Assembly: GCA_902586195.1 (NCBI GenBank)
Contig: CACIGF010000001.1
Span: 1 to 64,000, forward strand
DNA length: 64,000 nucleotides
Source: an uncultured beta proteobacterium
Lineage (GTDB): Bacteria > Pseudomonadota > Gammaproteobacteria > Burkholderiales > Burkholderiaceae_A
Direction: 5' to 3'
A program made the position numbers and the translations under genes. The notes beneath the pieces are model-generated. The model made no database searches and was not told the origin of the DNA. It worked only from the letters and a program-made list of their open reading frames with translations. Below are positions 1-8,265 of this stretch, piece by piece (position 1 is the stretch's first letter; the number at the start of each line of letters is the position of its first letter).

Positions 1-172
1 TTTAAACCTTCAGTCTTTTTTTTTATTCACTAAATTTTATACTCCAGTGCTTATTCTAATTCATTTTTTTTTTTAATTTCAATAATACAATTTGTTTGAA
101 CAGCAGGACACAAATTATGACGTATTCATTGATCCTGGAATTTAATCTATAACTATCAACGATTATCAATTC

Positions 173-496
173 TTAATCAATATTGTTGTGTTTTAGAAAT
201 TTTTGATAAATTCTTTTATATTTTTCTTTTTCTTTTTCATCTATATAATCTGACTTGGATTCTCTGAACGCTTTAATAATTTTCCCCAAATAGTACTTAC
301 TCCCCTCTTCTTTCTCACCATTAAAATGTAAGAACCTAAAGAATCTCAATTCTAAATCAATCAAATTATGTTGTGCGATTTTCCTGTTGATTATCCTACT
401 GTTAATCATTATGACCATTACCCATTTCCCTATAACAAACATTCCAAATACCATTGTTAGTAATAATCCAACGACAATCATCTCAAACTGATTCAT
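173..496 (-). CDS. small membrane-anchored orphan protein
   Basis: 107-residue product that I do not recognise. Residues about 5-31 form one hydrophobic membrane segment. The remainder is highly charged, with a Lys/Glu-rich stretch from about residue 60 to the C-terminus, so an N-terminal anchor with a basic cytoplasmic tail is likely. The ATG start is preceded at good distance by a strong GAGGAGG ribosome-binding site on the minus strand, which supports real translation. It lies in the gene-sparse accessory region with no recognisable operon partner. The next minus-strand gene upstream (571-873) also has a strong GGAGGA site, so the two could be co-transcribed across a 74-bp gap. Confidence 0.6.
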   Translation of the reverse strand: MNQFEMIVVGLLLTMVFGMFVIGKWVMVIMINSRIINRKIAQHNLIDLELRFFRFLHFNGEKEEGSKYYLGKIIKAFRESKSDYIDEKEKEKYKRIYQKFLKHNNID

Positions 497-570
497 TCCA
501 TTTCCTCCTCTTTACCTTTTCTCGAATTCTTCTATCACTCAATCGATAAGAAGCTTCTAATAAATTTTAA

Positions 571-873
571 TCAAAAGTGTAGGTAAACTGTATTTTCCTC
601 TTTAACAAACTCTATTCTTTTAATTGAATAATGATAGTGAGAAAAGATCGACTTACCACCTAACTTTGAACCGTCACCACTGATTGAAGGAATTATTCTT
701 ACTTTTGTATCTTCTCTAACTCCTAACTCTTCAAATCGACTATTAATATATGCACTACTCATATCATCATCAGAATCTTTTTGACTCTTCTCTATTTCAT
801 CTAATATTTGATATTCATCATCACCACCAACATCAGGTTCGTATTCGTATCGTATTTCTCCCAATACTCTCAC
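571..873 (-). CDS. small acidic orphan protein
   Basis: 100-residue acidic protein of unknown function, starting at GTG with a GGAGGAG Shine-Dalgarno just upstream. The N-terminal half is rich in Asp/Glu (DVGGDDEYQ near residues 14-22). The C-terminal part is a hydrophobic/aromatic strand pattern ending in IKRIEFVKEENTVYLHF. That ending loosely resembles the ends of the two small plus-strand proteins at 1075-1281 and 1595-1804 (hydrophobic strand, acidic turn, hydrophobic strand). The resemblance is by eye only. No signal peptide or membrane segment is visible. Confidence 0.55.
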   Translation of the reverse strand: MRVLGEIRYEYEPDVGGDDEYQILDEIEKSQKDSDDDMSSAYINSRFEELGVREDTKVRIIPSISGDGSKLGGKSIFSHYHYSIKRIEFVKEENTVYLHF

Positions 874-1074
874 TCTGATTCTCCTCCACCATCTTTTCTT
901 AAAGGTTGCTTAAACTAACTAATAGACACATGTAATATTCCTTTGGATTCCTGAATATCCAGAATGTTCACAATTTCTGGACATTATCTGTAAAACTCTG
1001 ATTTTTCGAGTTAATCTTATTATTATTTCTCGATACGGTAATTTTGCTCATAAAAATTCATTTATTATCTAGAT

Positions 1075-1281
1075 ATGAATCAACTGATACTTAGGGATAG
1101 GAACGGAGTAGATTATGAGGTGAAAGATGCTCAGAGATTTTCTAACCATATATTCAATGTTCATGGTGAGGTGTCATCTATCCATGAAGAAGAAGGACAT
1201 TATTTTCTTGTTGATGATGATTTTAGAGAAAAGATTCGAATTTTTTATCTCAAAATTAACAAAAATTTAATTACATGTTAA
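1075..1281 (+). CDS. small orphan protein
   Basis: 68-residue product starting at ATG with no clear Shine-Dalgarno, which lowers confidence. The sequence is polar, with an Asn/Asp-rich start (ILRDRNGVDYEVKD) and a C-terminal alternating pattern (KIRIFYLKI) suggesting a small beta-sheet domain. No family is recognised. It may be a diverged relative of the other small proteins in the first 2 kb, or a chance open frame in AT-rich DNA. Confidence 0.35.
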   Translation: MNQLILRDRNGVDYEVKDAQRFSNHIFNVHGEVSSIHEEEGHYFLVDDDFREKIRIFYLKINKNLITC

Positions 1282-1594
1282 ATACACACCCCTAACTTGT
1301 TGATTTTGGATAGGACAAATATTTTTCATCATATTCAATGTCTGATTCATTTTTTAAGATTGTTTTAAACAGTACGTTTCGAAGGAAAGTAATGATCAAA
1401 AAAATTTCCCATTGACATTATGTAAAAAATTGATTTACGTGGTTTTGTAAGATTCACATTGTATGCAATCCTGTTCGCTTCTAAGGGTGTAAATTTTTTG
1501 AGCTAGTCAAGTTGTAAAAGGCACAACATTTTTTCGTTATTATTGTAAAGTAACAAAAAAGTTGGCTTTGGTTAATAATTTGAGAGACATAATA
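1282..1594. other. AT-rich intergenic stretch, no gene seen
   Basis: About 310 bases between two small orphan genes, rich in A/T runs. No convincing open frame, RNA gene or clear hairpin terminator is visible. A TTG 33 bases upstream of the ATG at 1595 would extend the next gene to 1562, but no ribosome-binding site supports it. Confidence 0.5.
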
Positions 1595-1804
1595 ATGAAA
1601 TTAAATCAATTTTTGAGCTTGATGGCTAGTATTAAAGAGGTTATGGAAAATGATGATGTTGATATTGTCGTAGTTGGTAAAGACGGCGGTGGAGGAAGAA
1701 TTGGAGAATCCGATTTAAAATTTAACCATATAAGTGATATTCAATTTGATAGGGAAAATAAGCAAATTCAAATTTATTATCACAACTTTACAATTGTATC
1801 CTAA
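1595..1804 (+). CDS. small orphan protein with Gly-rich loop
   Basis: About 69 residues from the ATG at 1595; a TTG at 1562 would give 80 residues. The ATG is preferred although only a weak GAGAG lies upstream. The protein has a central Gly-rich turn (GKDGGGGRIGE) between a hydrophobic strand (DVDIVVVG) and a C-terminal strand pair ending QIQIYYHNFTIVS. No family recognised, no signal peptide. The C-terminal layout resembles the 571-873 product, so the two may be distant paralogues; only an alignment could settle this. Confidence 0.4.
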   Translation: MKLNQFLSLMASIKEVMENDDVDIVVVGKDGGGGRIGESDLKFNHISDIQFDRENKQIQIYYHNFTIVS

Positions 1805-2331
1805 TTGATCGGTACTCATGAATTTAAGCTTTCTAAAAAACTGAAAATATTGAATAGGTAAAAATGCTTATCTCTAAATTATTTTGCCGTTTTTGTAAGC
1901 GTCATTCGTACAGAAAAAAAATGAACTTGTTTAATCTTTTCCATAACTACGACTTTTTTTAAAAAGGCTTTTAAATTTTTTTAATATTTCATTAAACTAA
2001 ATCTTTTTTTGTATCCCTCATGCCTAAAATGTAATCAATTTGAATTTTAAGTCCATCTACTTCTTCTTTTTTAAAAACTCCGTAAAATTTGTTTTCATTC
2101 ATAGTAATTTATTTCTCTGACTTTTTTTAAAATTCCTAAGCCTTCTTCTTCAATCACCTTGGGTTACTTATAAACTAGCAACTGCTACTGCGCTGTGGTA
2201 CCAAAGAACTCTTTTTCTCATATAATAAGCTACAGAATAAAAATTATTTGGTCCTAAATTCCTAAATTAATATAGAATTAAGCTCTGAATAACGGTAATA
2301 TTTTATTTGGAATTTTTCGTAGAGTAAAAGA
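1805..2331. other. long AT-rich gap with one candidate micro-ORF
   Basis: 527 bases without a convincing gene. Many T runs are present. The only item of note is a 36-codon minus-strand frame at 1992-2102, listed separately. No tRNA, repeat array or clear promoter could be identified by eye. Confidence 0.5.
1992..2102 (-). CDS. candidate 36-residue micro-protein
   Basis: Open frame on the minus strand encoding a 36-residue product beginning MNENKFYGVFKKEEVDG and ending DTKKDLV. The composition is protein-like (mixed charged and hydrophobic residues) rather than the low-complexity output typical of AT-rich noise. A weak AGAGA lies about 12 bases before the ATG. There is no homology argument; this is a suggestion only. 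Confidence 0.22.
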   Translation of the reverse strand: MNENKFYGVFKKEEVDGLKIQIDYILGMRDTKKDLV

Positions 2332-2709
2332 TTGAAACCATTTCTTATTTTTTTGCTGATAATGTTTCCCATATACGGGTTTTCCTCAAATTGGAAAAAA
2401 GTTGCTGAGAATGATGTAGGAAATTACTACATTGACTTTAACAGTATAAAAAATAAAAATGGAGTAGTGTATTATACCGACCTAATTGATTTTATTAAGC
2501 CATACAGGGACGATTATTCAGCAATTAGTAGGTATGCTGTTAATTGTAAAGATGAAAACCAAAAATGGTTGAGTCTTACCACCTTTAGCCAGAGCATGGG
2601 AAAAGGTGATATCAATAATCAGTCCAATCCAAACGAAATTATTTTTCCGCAGTCAAACACAATTTATTTTTTTATAATCAAGAACGTTTGTAATTACAAA
2701 AAACAATAA
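2332..2709 (+). CDS. secreted Adhesin_E-type protein (paralogue 1)
   Basis: 125-residue protein with an N-terminal signal peptide (hydrophobic residues 4-17, then Ser-Ser). The mature part has the layout of the surface-adhesin protein E family: NWKKV at the start, a YYIDFNSI strand, a VVYYTDLIDF strand, and a single cysteine (C72) in VNCKDE pairing with a cysteine near the end (C120, VCNYK), probably a disulfide. Start is TTG with only a weak AGAG upstream. A paralogue sits at 4056-4523, beyond the cytochrome gene. Function is inferred from family only: many Adhesin_E proteins are small envelope proteins of unknown role, and adhesion is not demonstrated. Confidence 0.65.
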   Translation: MKPFLIFLLIMFPIYGFSSNWKKVAENDVGNYYIDFNSIKNKNGVVYYTDLIDFIKPYRDDYSAISRYAVNCKDENQKWLSLTTFSQSMGKGDINNQSNPNEIIFPQSNTIYFFIIKNVCNYKKQ

Positions 2710-3072
2710 TTTATACAAATGATGCTTTTACTTTCTTTTTTGGCGTATGAAAACCTCATGTCTTATTTTGACCCTCAAAGGCAATATGAAGTTTTTGTGT
2801 ATTTTTCTTATTGAGAGTTTAATCAGATAAATCAACATAGATTGCCGGTTTTTTTATTGTTTGATGATATAACAGCATTCTATAATCAAGATTATTATAA
2901 ATAATGTGTTCTTTATACCAGGTAAACCAGAAATCTTTTAGTACGAACTGTATTTTTAAAATTGGTTTTAGTTGGCTTCTAGGTTACGTTATTTGGCGTT
3001 ATGTTCTTGTGCCGCCTACCGTGCGGACTGTGTTTTTGGTTATGTGGTGATAAATCTTCTAGTTAAAGGTTT
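2710..3072. other. intergenic stretch, no gene seen
   Basis: 363 bases between the 3' ends of the adhesin-like gene and the convergent cytochrome gene. A 31-codon plus-strand frame near the start has no ribosome-binding site and no protein-like features. A CCGC...GCGG stem is visible near 3010-3025 but lacks a following T run on either strand, so I do not call a terminator. Confidence 0.45.
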
Positions 3073-3624
3073 TTAGTCATGGTATGTGAGCCCTGCTATA
3101 TATTCTGCCATCACGCCAATCTCTTCCTCGCTATATCGGTTTAACATAGAACTCATTGGAGGAAAGTTGTTTCTTTCTTTGTTTTTGTATTGAAGTAAAG
3201 TAGTTTTTAAATATTGAGACCTTTGTCCTGCCAATCTCGGAATATTGTACGTACCCTCAAGCTCAGAGCCATGACACCGTGTGCAATTCCCTTTTCGTAC
3301 AAGGTTTTTACCTTCCTCTTGAATTGCAGGATTACTTTTTGGACTTGGATTTGCCCATTTCTTGCTAGCAAAAGCTTTAGATAAATCAGCAATTTGTTTG
3401 TCATCCAGAGTTTTAGCGATGCCTTGCATTTGAGCATGTATTCTCAAATCCTTTTTCAAGTCATGAAGTTGTTTCTCAATATATTTTGCATGTTGACCAT
3501 CTAAAATAGGGTTGGCAACCATTTTGTCATTATGGCAAGCAATACAGGCAGTAGTATCTGCGGTCCGACCCGTAGCTGAAACCAACATGAATATTACGGA
3601 AGATACAATAAGATAAAACTTCAT
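3073..3624 (-). CDS. diheme cytochrome c4-like protein
   Basis: 183-residue exported cytochrome. A signal peptide covers residues 1-22. Two heme c attachment motifs are present: CIACH at 27-31 and CTRCH at 114-118. Candidate axial methionines are M66 (AQMQGIA) in the first domain and one in the FPPMSS segment near residue 158 in the second. Two similar about 90-residue domains are the layout of cytochrome c4, a periplasmic electron carrier that usually passes electrons from the bc1 complex to terminal oxidases. The protein is slightly shorter than a typical c4 of about 190-210 residues. It stands alone, convergent with the adhesin-like gene at 2332, and its partner oxidase is not in view. Confidence 0.85.
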   Translation of the reverse strand: MKFYLIVSSVIFMLVSATGRTADTTACIACHNDKMVANPILDGQHAKYIEKQLHDLKKDLRIHAQMQGIAKTLDDKQIADLSKAFASKKWANPSPKSNPAIQEEGKNLVRKGNCTRCHGSELEGTYNIPRLAGQRSQYLKTTLLQYKNKERNNFPPMSSMLNRYSEEEIGVMAEYIAGLTYHD

Positions 3625-4055
3625 AGATATATTGTCAGGGCGAACGATGATAAAAATATATGCGTACTTTCCCTAAAACCTTATTTTTTTGGAACTTACC
3701 CAATATTTAATAGTCGTCGGCCTGTTACTTTCTTACATTAAATAGTAGAAATGCATGTAATTCTCATGCTCATTTTAACTACCTTTTAAAAAATACTGCT
3801 CTTTCCCGATTTTATGTTAATTTTTGCAAAAGCGCTGATCTCTATAAGTAAAAAACAAATACTAATTAATTAGCTCATAACTTTTCAAAGGCGTAAAAAA
3901 CCTAGTCTCTGGTAAATAAAGCATAAAACCATTTCGCAAATTTACATAAATTTAGCATCTGAAATATGGTTGTAAAATGCTGTAGATACTTACTAATCAA
4001 ATATTTCTAGTTGGGGTATTTATTTTAATATTATTCATGCATTAGAATAACAGGT
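3625..4055. other. AT-rich intergenic stretch between divergent genes
   Basis: 431 bases between the cytochrome start (minus strand) and the second adhesin-like gene (plus strand); it must hold promoters for both. Several AT-rich blocks could serve as -10 elements but none stands out with a convincing -35. No gene, tRNA or repeat recognised. Confidence 0.45.
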
Positions 4056-4523
4056 ATGCGTTTGGTATTTTTTAACTTACTATTACTATTCTCAGCTAAC
4101 GTTCTTGCAACTAATTGGCAGAAAGTCTACATAAATCCTATGGGAGATTCTTATGTTGACGTCAATAACTTACAAAAACGCAATAACGTTGTTTATTACT
4201 CGAGGTTGTTTGATTATACCCAACCCAGCCCCATTGGCGTAAATTCCTCTGTTAGCCAGTTTACAGTTGATTGCATAGGTGAAAAAATTACGTGGCTCAG
4301 TTCGAAGTACTATAAAGGTCGAATGGGAAAAGGTGAAGTTATAAAAGAAGGGAACTTCAATAGGAGAATGTTTCCAAGACCCGATACTGTCGATTACATA
4401 ACCATGAAATTTGTGTGTAACTATAAGCAACTAAATACTTACTATCAGGGCGAAATATTAAGAAGTTCTTATCTGTTAAAAACTAATAAACAGTTGCCTA
4501 ATATTTTAATTGCCTCGAACTGA
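4056..4523 (+). CDS. secreted Adhesin_E-type protein (paralogue 2)
   Basis: 155-residue paralogue of the 2332-2709 product. A signal peptide spans residues 1-18 (hydrophobic, ending VLAT), followed by NWQKV. The family layout is shared: a DSYVDVNNL strand, VVYYSRLFDY strand, VDCIGEKITWLSS around the first cysteine, a GRMGKGE turn matching SMGKGD in the paralogue, and a closing FVCNYK cysteine. The C-terminal tail of about 25 residues is not present in paralogue 1. Role unknown; a small periplasmic or surface protein is the likely identity. Confidence 0.65.
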   Translation: MRLVFFNLLLLFSANVLATNWQKVYINPMGDSYVDVNNLQKRNNVVYYSRLFDYTQPSPIGVNSSVSQFTVDCIGEKITWLSSKYYKGRMGKGEVIKEGNFNRRMFPRPDTVDYITMKFVCNYKQLNTYYQGEILRSSYLLKTNKQLPNILIASN

Positions 4524-4808
4524 TACTGAAAAATCAAGGATAGGCTAGCCCTAGGAAGCTAGAAAATAACCCTAACTTTTGGCAATGTACTTTTCGAATT
4601 CGAGTCTAATTAGAGTTACAAGGATTTTAGGACAATGATCTGACCTCCTAGGTTTTTTTAGCAGGGTAAAGTTGGCTGCTGGTCATAGGGGCCAGCTTGG
4701 TGCAATTTCAATAAATAATCAAGGTAAGCAATTAACTTTGAAATTGAATAGTTTGCATATGAAAAAAATTATGATTCCATGATATTGAAAAACTAATGGG
4801 AGATTAAT
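4524..4808. other. gap with weak hairpins downstream of the adhesin-like gene
   Basis: 285 bases. A short stem CTAGC (4545-4549) / GCTAG (4558-4562) lies just after the stop codon, and a 4-bp stem ACCT/AGGT followed by a T run occurs at 4643-4659. Either could end transcription of the upstream gene, but both stems are short. No gene seen. Confidence 0.35.
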
Positions 4809-5009
4809 GTGACTCATGTATATGAAATTATAAAAATAATCTTATTGGTGATTATTTGTTGGTCATTTATTGATAATCGACAAACGTCTTTAAAAGTTCT
4901 AGAGACAATTGATCAAATAAAAGCTATTTCAAAAACCAATTATGAGATCATGATGAAAGAAGACATTGATCTAGACTCGTTCATCAAAAAGAAATTACAG
5001 GAGCGGTAA
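4809..5009 (+). CDS. small single-pass membrane protein
   Basis: 66-residue product of unknown function. The GTG start follows a good GGGAG ribosome-binding site by 7 bases. Residues about 6-20 (EIIKIILLVIICWSF) form one membrane segment. The rest is a charged helical tail ending in FIKKKLQER. The size and layout resemble the 87-residue product at 8266-8529, although the sequences are not clearly related. Confidence 0.5.
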   Translation: MTHVYEIIKIILLVIICWSFIDNRQTSLKVLETIDQIKAISKTNYEIMMKEDIDLDSFIKKKLQER

Positions 5010-5139
5010 ACGAGACAAAGTGCCTTTTTCAACAGATTCTTATAATTTGGTATGAACATTGCATGAATTAGGCTGAAAGAGGGTTGTTTGAATAATTCTC
5101 CATAGTATTTCTTTACCCAAAATAACTCTCTTTCCTCGA

Positions 5140-5625
5140 TTATTGGCTATTCTTAATTAATTTAGACATAAGAGTAGCGTATCTTTGCTCGGATTCATTC
5201 AGAATTTTCTCTAAATCAGGATTTTCAGATATCAGACGAATATCGTCTACAAGACAGTGGTAAAAAATAGCCGAACCGGTATCATTCATGAGTGTAGTTG
5301 CAATATCCAGGCAGTCTAAAATTTTCTCAGTTCTTTCATCGGTTATGATTACTCTTACAGGGAGATCTAAAAAGTGCTTTAGGTCTGTGCCATCATTAGT
5401 GCAAATCGCTTTTTTCAAATTGTCAAAACATTTTGTGATATCCCCAATAGACAATGTTGTCAATTTTAACTTGTATATATCTCTGTTATGAGTAAAAATC
5501 GAAGAAGTCTTATTCGAAGGGCAAACAACCCAAATGCAAGTTTTTTCTCTGCTAAGTTCAAGCCTTTTTATGCCTAGAAGATCAATCACTTTGTTATTAC
5601 TCAATCTTTTAACAACAATCTTCAC
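5140..5625 (-). CDS. orphan cytoplasmic protein, 5' end unclear
   Basis: Shown from the first canonical start (GTG at 5623-5625), giving 161 residues, but that GTG has no Shine-Dalgarno. The same frame remains open for another 55 codons upstream to a stop at 5791-5793. That extension translates to ordinary protein-like sequence (for example GEKLRSICVGEILYSHGHF) but has no ATG, GTG or TTG. The gene therefore either starts at a rare codon such as ATT, or is a 5'-truncated or frameshifted remnant. Mixed alpha/beta composition with Cys residues and no signal or membrane segment. No family recognised. Confidence 0.5.
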   Translation of the reverse strand: MKIVVKRLSNNKVIDLLGIKRLELSREKTCIWVVCPSNKTSSIFTHNRDIYKLKLTTLSIGDITKCFDNLKKAICTNDGTDLKHFLDLPVRVIITDERTEKILDCLDIATTLMNDTGSAIFYHCLVDDIRLISENPDLEKILNESEQRYATLMSKLIKNSQ

Positions 5626-6049
5626 CGGGACCGTTAATAATTGATCCGAATACTTCGCGATCTTTTCACTTAAAATTTTTCTGAAATGCCCGTGAGAATA
5701 TAATATTTCACCGACACAAATAGACCTTAATTTTTCCCCGTTGATGGTTATACCTTTATGAATATAATTAGTGACTAGGAAATAGTTTATTTAACCTACC
5801 AACCTCTCATTCTAACATCCCCTTGTAAATCGGTTGGATGTAAATTTATCAGATCTACACCTAATATAAATAATTACCTGATATTACCTGATATTTCTTG
5901 ATTCAAGTACTTATTTAAATTTAAAATGTCGGTTATTCTATCTCATGATTCATATACCGTGTATAGGAGGATCGATTCTGTTTCAATTTGTAGGACAGCT
6001 TAAAAAAGTAATTTTCGTCGAGGGTATTATTATTTATTAGATAATTTAA
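5626..6049. other. gap holding the open 5' extension and a short tandem repeat
   Basis: 424 bases between the divergent genes at 5140-5625 and 6050-6274. Bases 5626-5790 stay open in frame with the minus-strand gene (see that entry). Bases 5794-6049 show no gene; they contain the 10-bp tandem repeat at 5873-5902. Confidence 0.5.
5873..5902. repeat. 10-bp tandem repeat, three units
   Basis: Two perfect copies of ATTACCTGAT (5873-5882, 5883-5892) followed by a degenerate third copy, ATTTCTTGAT. It lies in an AT-rich gap upstream of a small gene. It is too short for a CRISPR and could be a protein-binding iteron or simple slippage. Confidence 0.6.
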
Positions 6050-6274
6050 ATGGAAGAAGAAATCTCACCTGCTCAGATAAAAGAAAAAATTCATAAGTTA
6101 TACTCCAGAAATTTGATAGATCAAAAGACTGCTCAAGAGATACTCTTAAAACTTGAACAAGAAGACGACTATGAAAAAAAGTTTTTTAAAGAGCTTTTAA
6201 AACGATTCAATGAACGTCTTGATTTTAAGTTAGAAAGAGGGATGATAAATTTTTTGAAGAAGAATCTTAAATAA
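6050..6274 (+). CDS. small helical orphan protein upstream of methyltransferase
   Basis: 74-residue, highly charged, probably all-helical protein. The first 35 residues (ISPAQIKEKIHKLYSRNLID, then a Lys/Glu helix) look like a short two-helix bundle; the rest is Lys-rich. There is no clear ribosome-binding site. It ends 45 bases before the methyltransferase gene on the same strand, so it may be the first gene of that transcript. A controller or accessory role for the methyltransferase is conceivable but not supported by a recognised domain such as a helix-turn-helix. Confidence 0.45.
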   Translation: MEEEISPAQIKEKIHKLYSRNLIDQKTAQEILLKLEQEDDYEKKFFKELLKRFNERLDFKLERGMINFLKKNLK

Positions 6275-6319
6275 TCTCAGAAATTCACATTAAATTTTGA
6301 TCCGAGATACTTTACGAAC

Positions 6320-6862
6320 GTGACCAAACAAATCAAATCAAAACATCGTGTCACTGAATTTGGAGAAGTGAACACGTCCTTTCAGACTATAGGAAATATT
6401 ATTGATCTTGTTGGCAATGAGGCAATGAGGTATGATTCAAAATTCCTTGATCCTGCATGTGGGGATGGTAACTTCTTATTAGCTTTATTGGATAGAAAAC
6501 TTGCTTCCTTCAAAGGGAAACCTAATAGAAATACTACACTGTATGAAGGAAAATTAATGATTACCCTTGGCTCTATTTATGGGATTGATAAGCTAAAGGA
6601 TAATATTGTGGAAGCAAGAATGAGAATCCTTAAACGGTTCACTGACGCATATGCCAAATTGTTCGACCGTGAGGTAAAAAAACATACTATATATTCGGCA
6701 GAATATATCGTTAGTAAAAATATTATTTTTGGAGATGCGCTTACCTTAGAGAATTACGAATCTGGAAATGAAATAATTTTCTCAGAATGGTTTATTAATA
6801 ATATGCAGATAAACCAAGTTGATCATAGAATTCAAGATCTATTGAATTGCTCAAAAACCTGA
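6320..6862 (+). CDS. adenine DNA methyltransferase, N-terminal part (frame-split)
   Basis: 180-residue open frame with the N-terminal half of an N6-adenine DNA methyltransferase of the Eco57I-like type. A GEVNTSFQTIG segment near residue 15 corresponds to the motif X region (often GEVFTP), and FLDPACGDGNF at about 42-52 is motif I, which binds S-adenosylmethionine. YGIDKLKDNI with EAR follows as the acidic-loop region. The frame ends at a TGA at 6860-6862, before the catalytic motif. The next frame, overlapping by 16 bases, carries that motif. Start is GTG with no strong ribosome-binding site. Alone this half cannot be catalytic. Confidence 0.7.
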   Translation: MTKQIKSKHRVTEFGEVNTSFQTIGNIIDLVGNEAMRYDSKFLDPACGDGNFLLALLDRKLASFKGKPNRNTTLYEGKLMITLGSIYGIDKLKDNIVEARMRILKRFTDAYAKLFDREVKKHTIYSAEYIVSKNIIFGDALTLENYESGNEIIFSEWFINNMQINQVDHRIQDLLNCSKT

Positions 6863-7872
6863 ATAAAAGTATGCATTTTGATGTCATTATTGGAAATCCT
6901 CCTTATCAAAAAAATGATGGGGGCGGCAAGGGAACAAGTGCAATTCCCCTCTATAATGAGTTTGTAAAAATTGCAAAGAAGCTTAATCCAAGTTTTATTA
7001 CTATGATCATTCCAGCTAGATGGTTTACCGGAGGAAGGGGGTTGAAAACGTTCAGGGAAGATATGTTAAATGATATGCGTATAGTTGAGATTCATGACTT
7101 TCCTGACTCAAGTGATTGCTTCCCAGATGTAGTGATTAAAGGAGGAGTTTGTTATTTTCTTTGGGCTAAAGATTATCGTGGTGAGTGCAAAGTAGTCACT
7201 AGAAGAAAAAATAAAATTATTAGCAAAAAGAAGAGACCACTGCGCATTAATGGGTTAGATTTATTTATACGAAGGAATGAATGTGTTTCAATCGTTAAAA
7301 AGGTAAGGTGCTTTAAAGAACCGACATTTGATAAATTAATTTCAGCAAACGATCCTTTTGGTCTTGATACTCGCCTTGAAAACTCATATAGAAGGAATAT
7401 GATTAAAACCTCTAAAACTCCTTTTAATGGTTGCGCATTACTTTATTACCATGGTTGGAAAAACAGTGGTCCTTTATATATAAATAAAAATGTAATTCGA
7501 AGAAACCTCAACCTTCTAAATAGTAAGAAAATTTTAATACCGAAGGCATGGGGGGTTGGTAATTCGCACACTGATAAATTAAAACCCTTTATTGTTGGAC
7601 CCAATAGTTGTAACACTGAAACATATTTAATGATTTTTGGAAATTTCTCAGATAGACAATTGAGCAATATCATTTTGTATACTGAAACGAAATTTTTCCA
7701 TCATTTGGTTCTAATTATGAAAACCACTCAAAATGCGATGAGAAAAGTCTACTCATTAGTACCCATTCAAGATTTTAACGAAGTTTGGGATGACGAGCGC
7801 CTTTACGAAAAATATAATCTGACTAAACAGGAAATATCCTTTATAGAAAAAAATACACTTTGTGCAGATTGA
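6847..7872 (+). CDS. adenine DNA methyltransferase, catalytic and target-recognition part (frame-split)
   Basis: 341-residue frame beginning at a TTG inside the previous gene, in the -1 frame relative to it. Its first 20 residues hold the catalytic motif IV, FDVIIGNPPYQ, which flips and methylates adenine. A stretch typical of Eco57I-like methylases follows (MIIPARWFTGGRGLKTFRE), then a variable region probably forming the DNA target-recognition domain. The C-terminal signature FNEVWDDERLYEKYNL, then EISFIE, is seen in type II methylases of this group. Continuity of motifs with the 6320 frame shows this was one gene of about 510 residues. No restriction endonuclease is seen nearby, so it would be a solitary methyltransferase or a decayed RM remnant. 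Confidence 0.75.
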   Translation: MLKNLNKSMHFDVIIGNPPYQKNDGGGKGTSAIPLYNEFVKIAKKLNPSFITMIIPARWFTGGRGLKTFREDMLNDMRIVEIHDFPDSSDCFPDVVIKGGVCYFLWAKDYRGECKVVTRRKNKIISKKKRPLRINGLDLFIRRNECVSIVKKVRCFKEPTFDKLISANDPFGLDTRLENSYRRNMIKTSKTPFNGCALLYYHGWKNSGPLYINKNVIRRNLNLLNSKKILIPKAWGVGNSHTDKLKPFIVGPNSCNTETYLMIFGNFSDRQLSNIILYTETKFFHHLVLIMKTTQNAMRKVYSLVPIQDFNEVWDDERLYEKYNLTKQEISFIEKNTLCAD

Positions 7873-8265
7873 AAGCTCTTACTTCTCATGAAGTTAAGTA
7901 CGATTTTTTTCGGATGATGCTAATAATATATAAGGGATTTTGCAGTAAATATTCTCTAATCTGGTAATTCTGTGACAAATTCTAATAAAAACAATAGTCA
8001 AGCTAGACAAAATAAGAAAAATAATAAGGCTGGTTATATACGTGAACATATCTGTGGTCATTATTAAGAATTAAATATAATTAAGCAAAATTCGTGACAG
8101 GTTCAACGAGTTTTATTTAATTAACCTTAGTTACGCAACTTATTTTTGATCACTTTACAATAAGTCCTTTCCTAAGTTCAATTCGGTTTAAGGCTCAGCA
8201 AGTCTATTAAAGTATTTGTATCATTAACCGAAGAATATTATAGATATAACTCGAAAGAAACTTTT
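7873..8265. other. AT-rich gap, no gene seen
   Basis: 393 bases downstream of the methyltransferase. A 31-codon frame beginning at a GTG near 7972 (Asn/Lys-rich) is the only open stretch and looks like AT-rich noise. No restriction-enzyme fragment, terminator or RNA gene could be identified. Confidence 0.45.

Noticed and set aside
5873-5902. Short tandem repeats as a possible CRISPR or iteron origin
   Set aside because: Only three 10-bp units with no spacers, no cas genes and no replication gene nearby.
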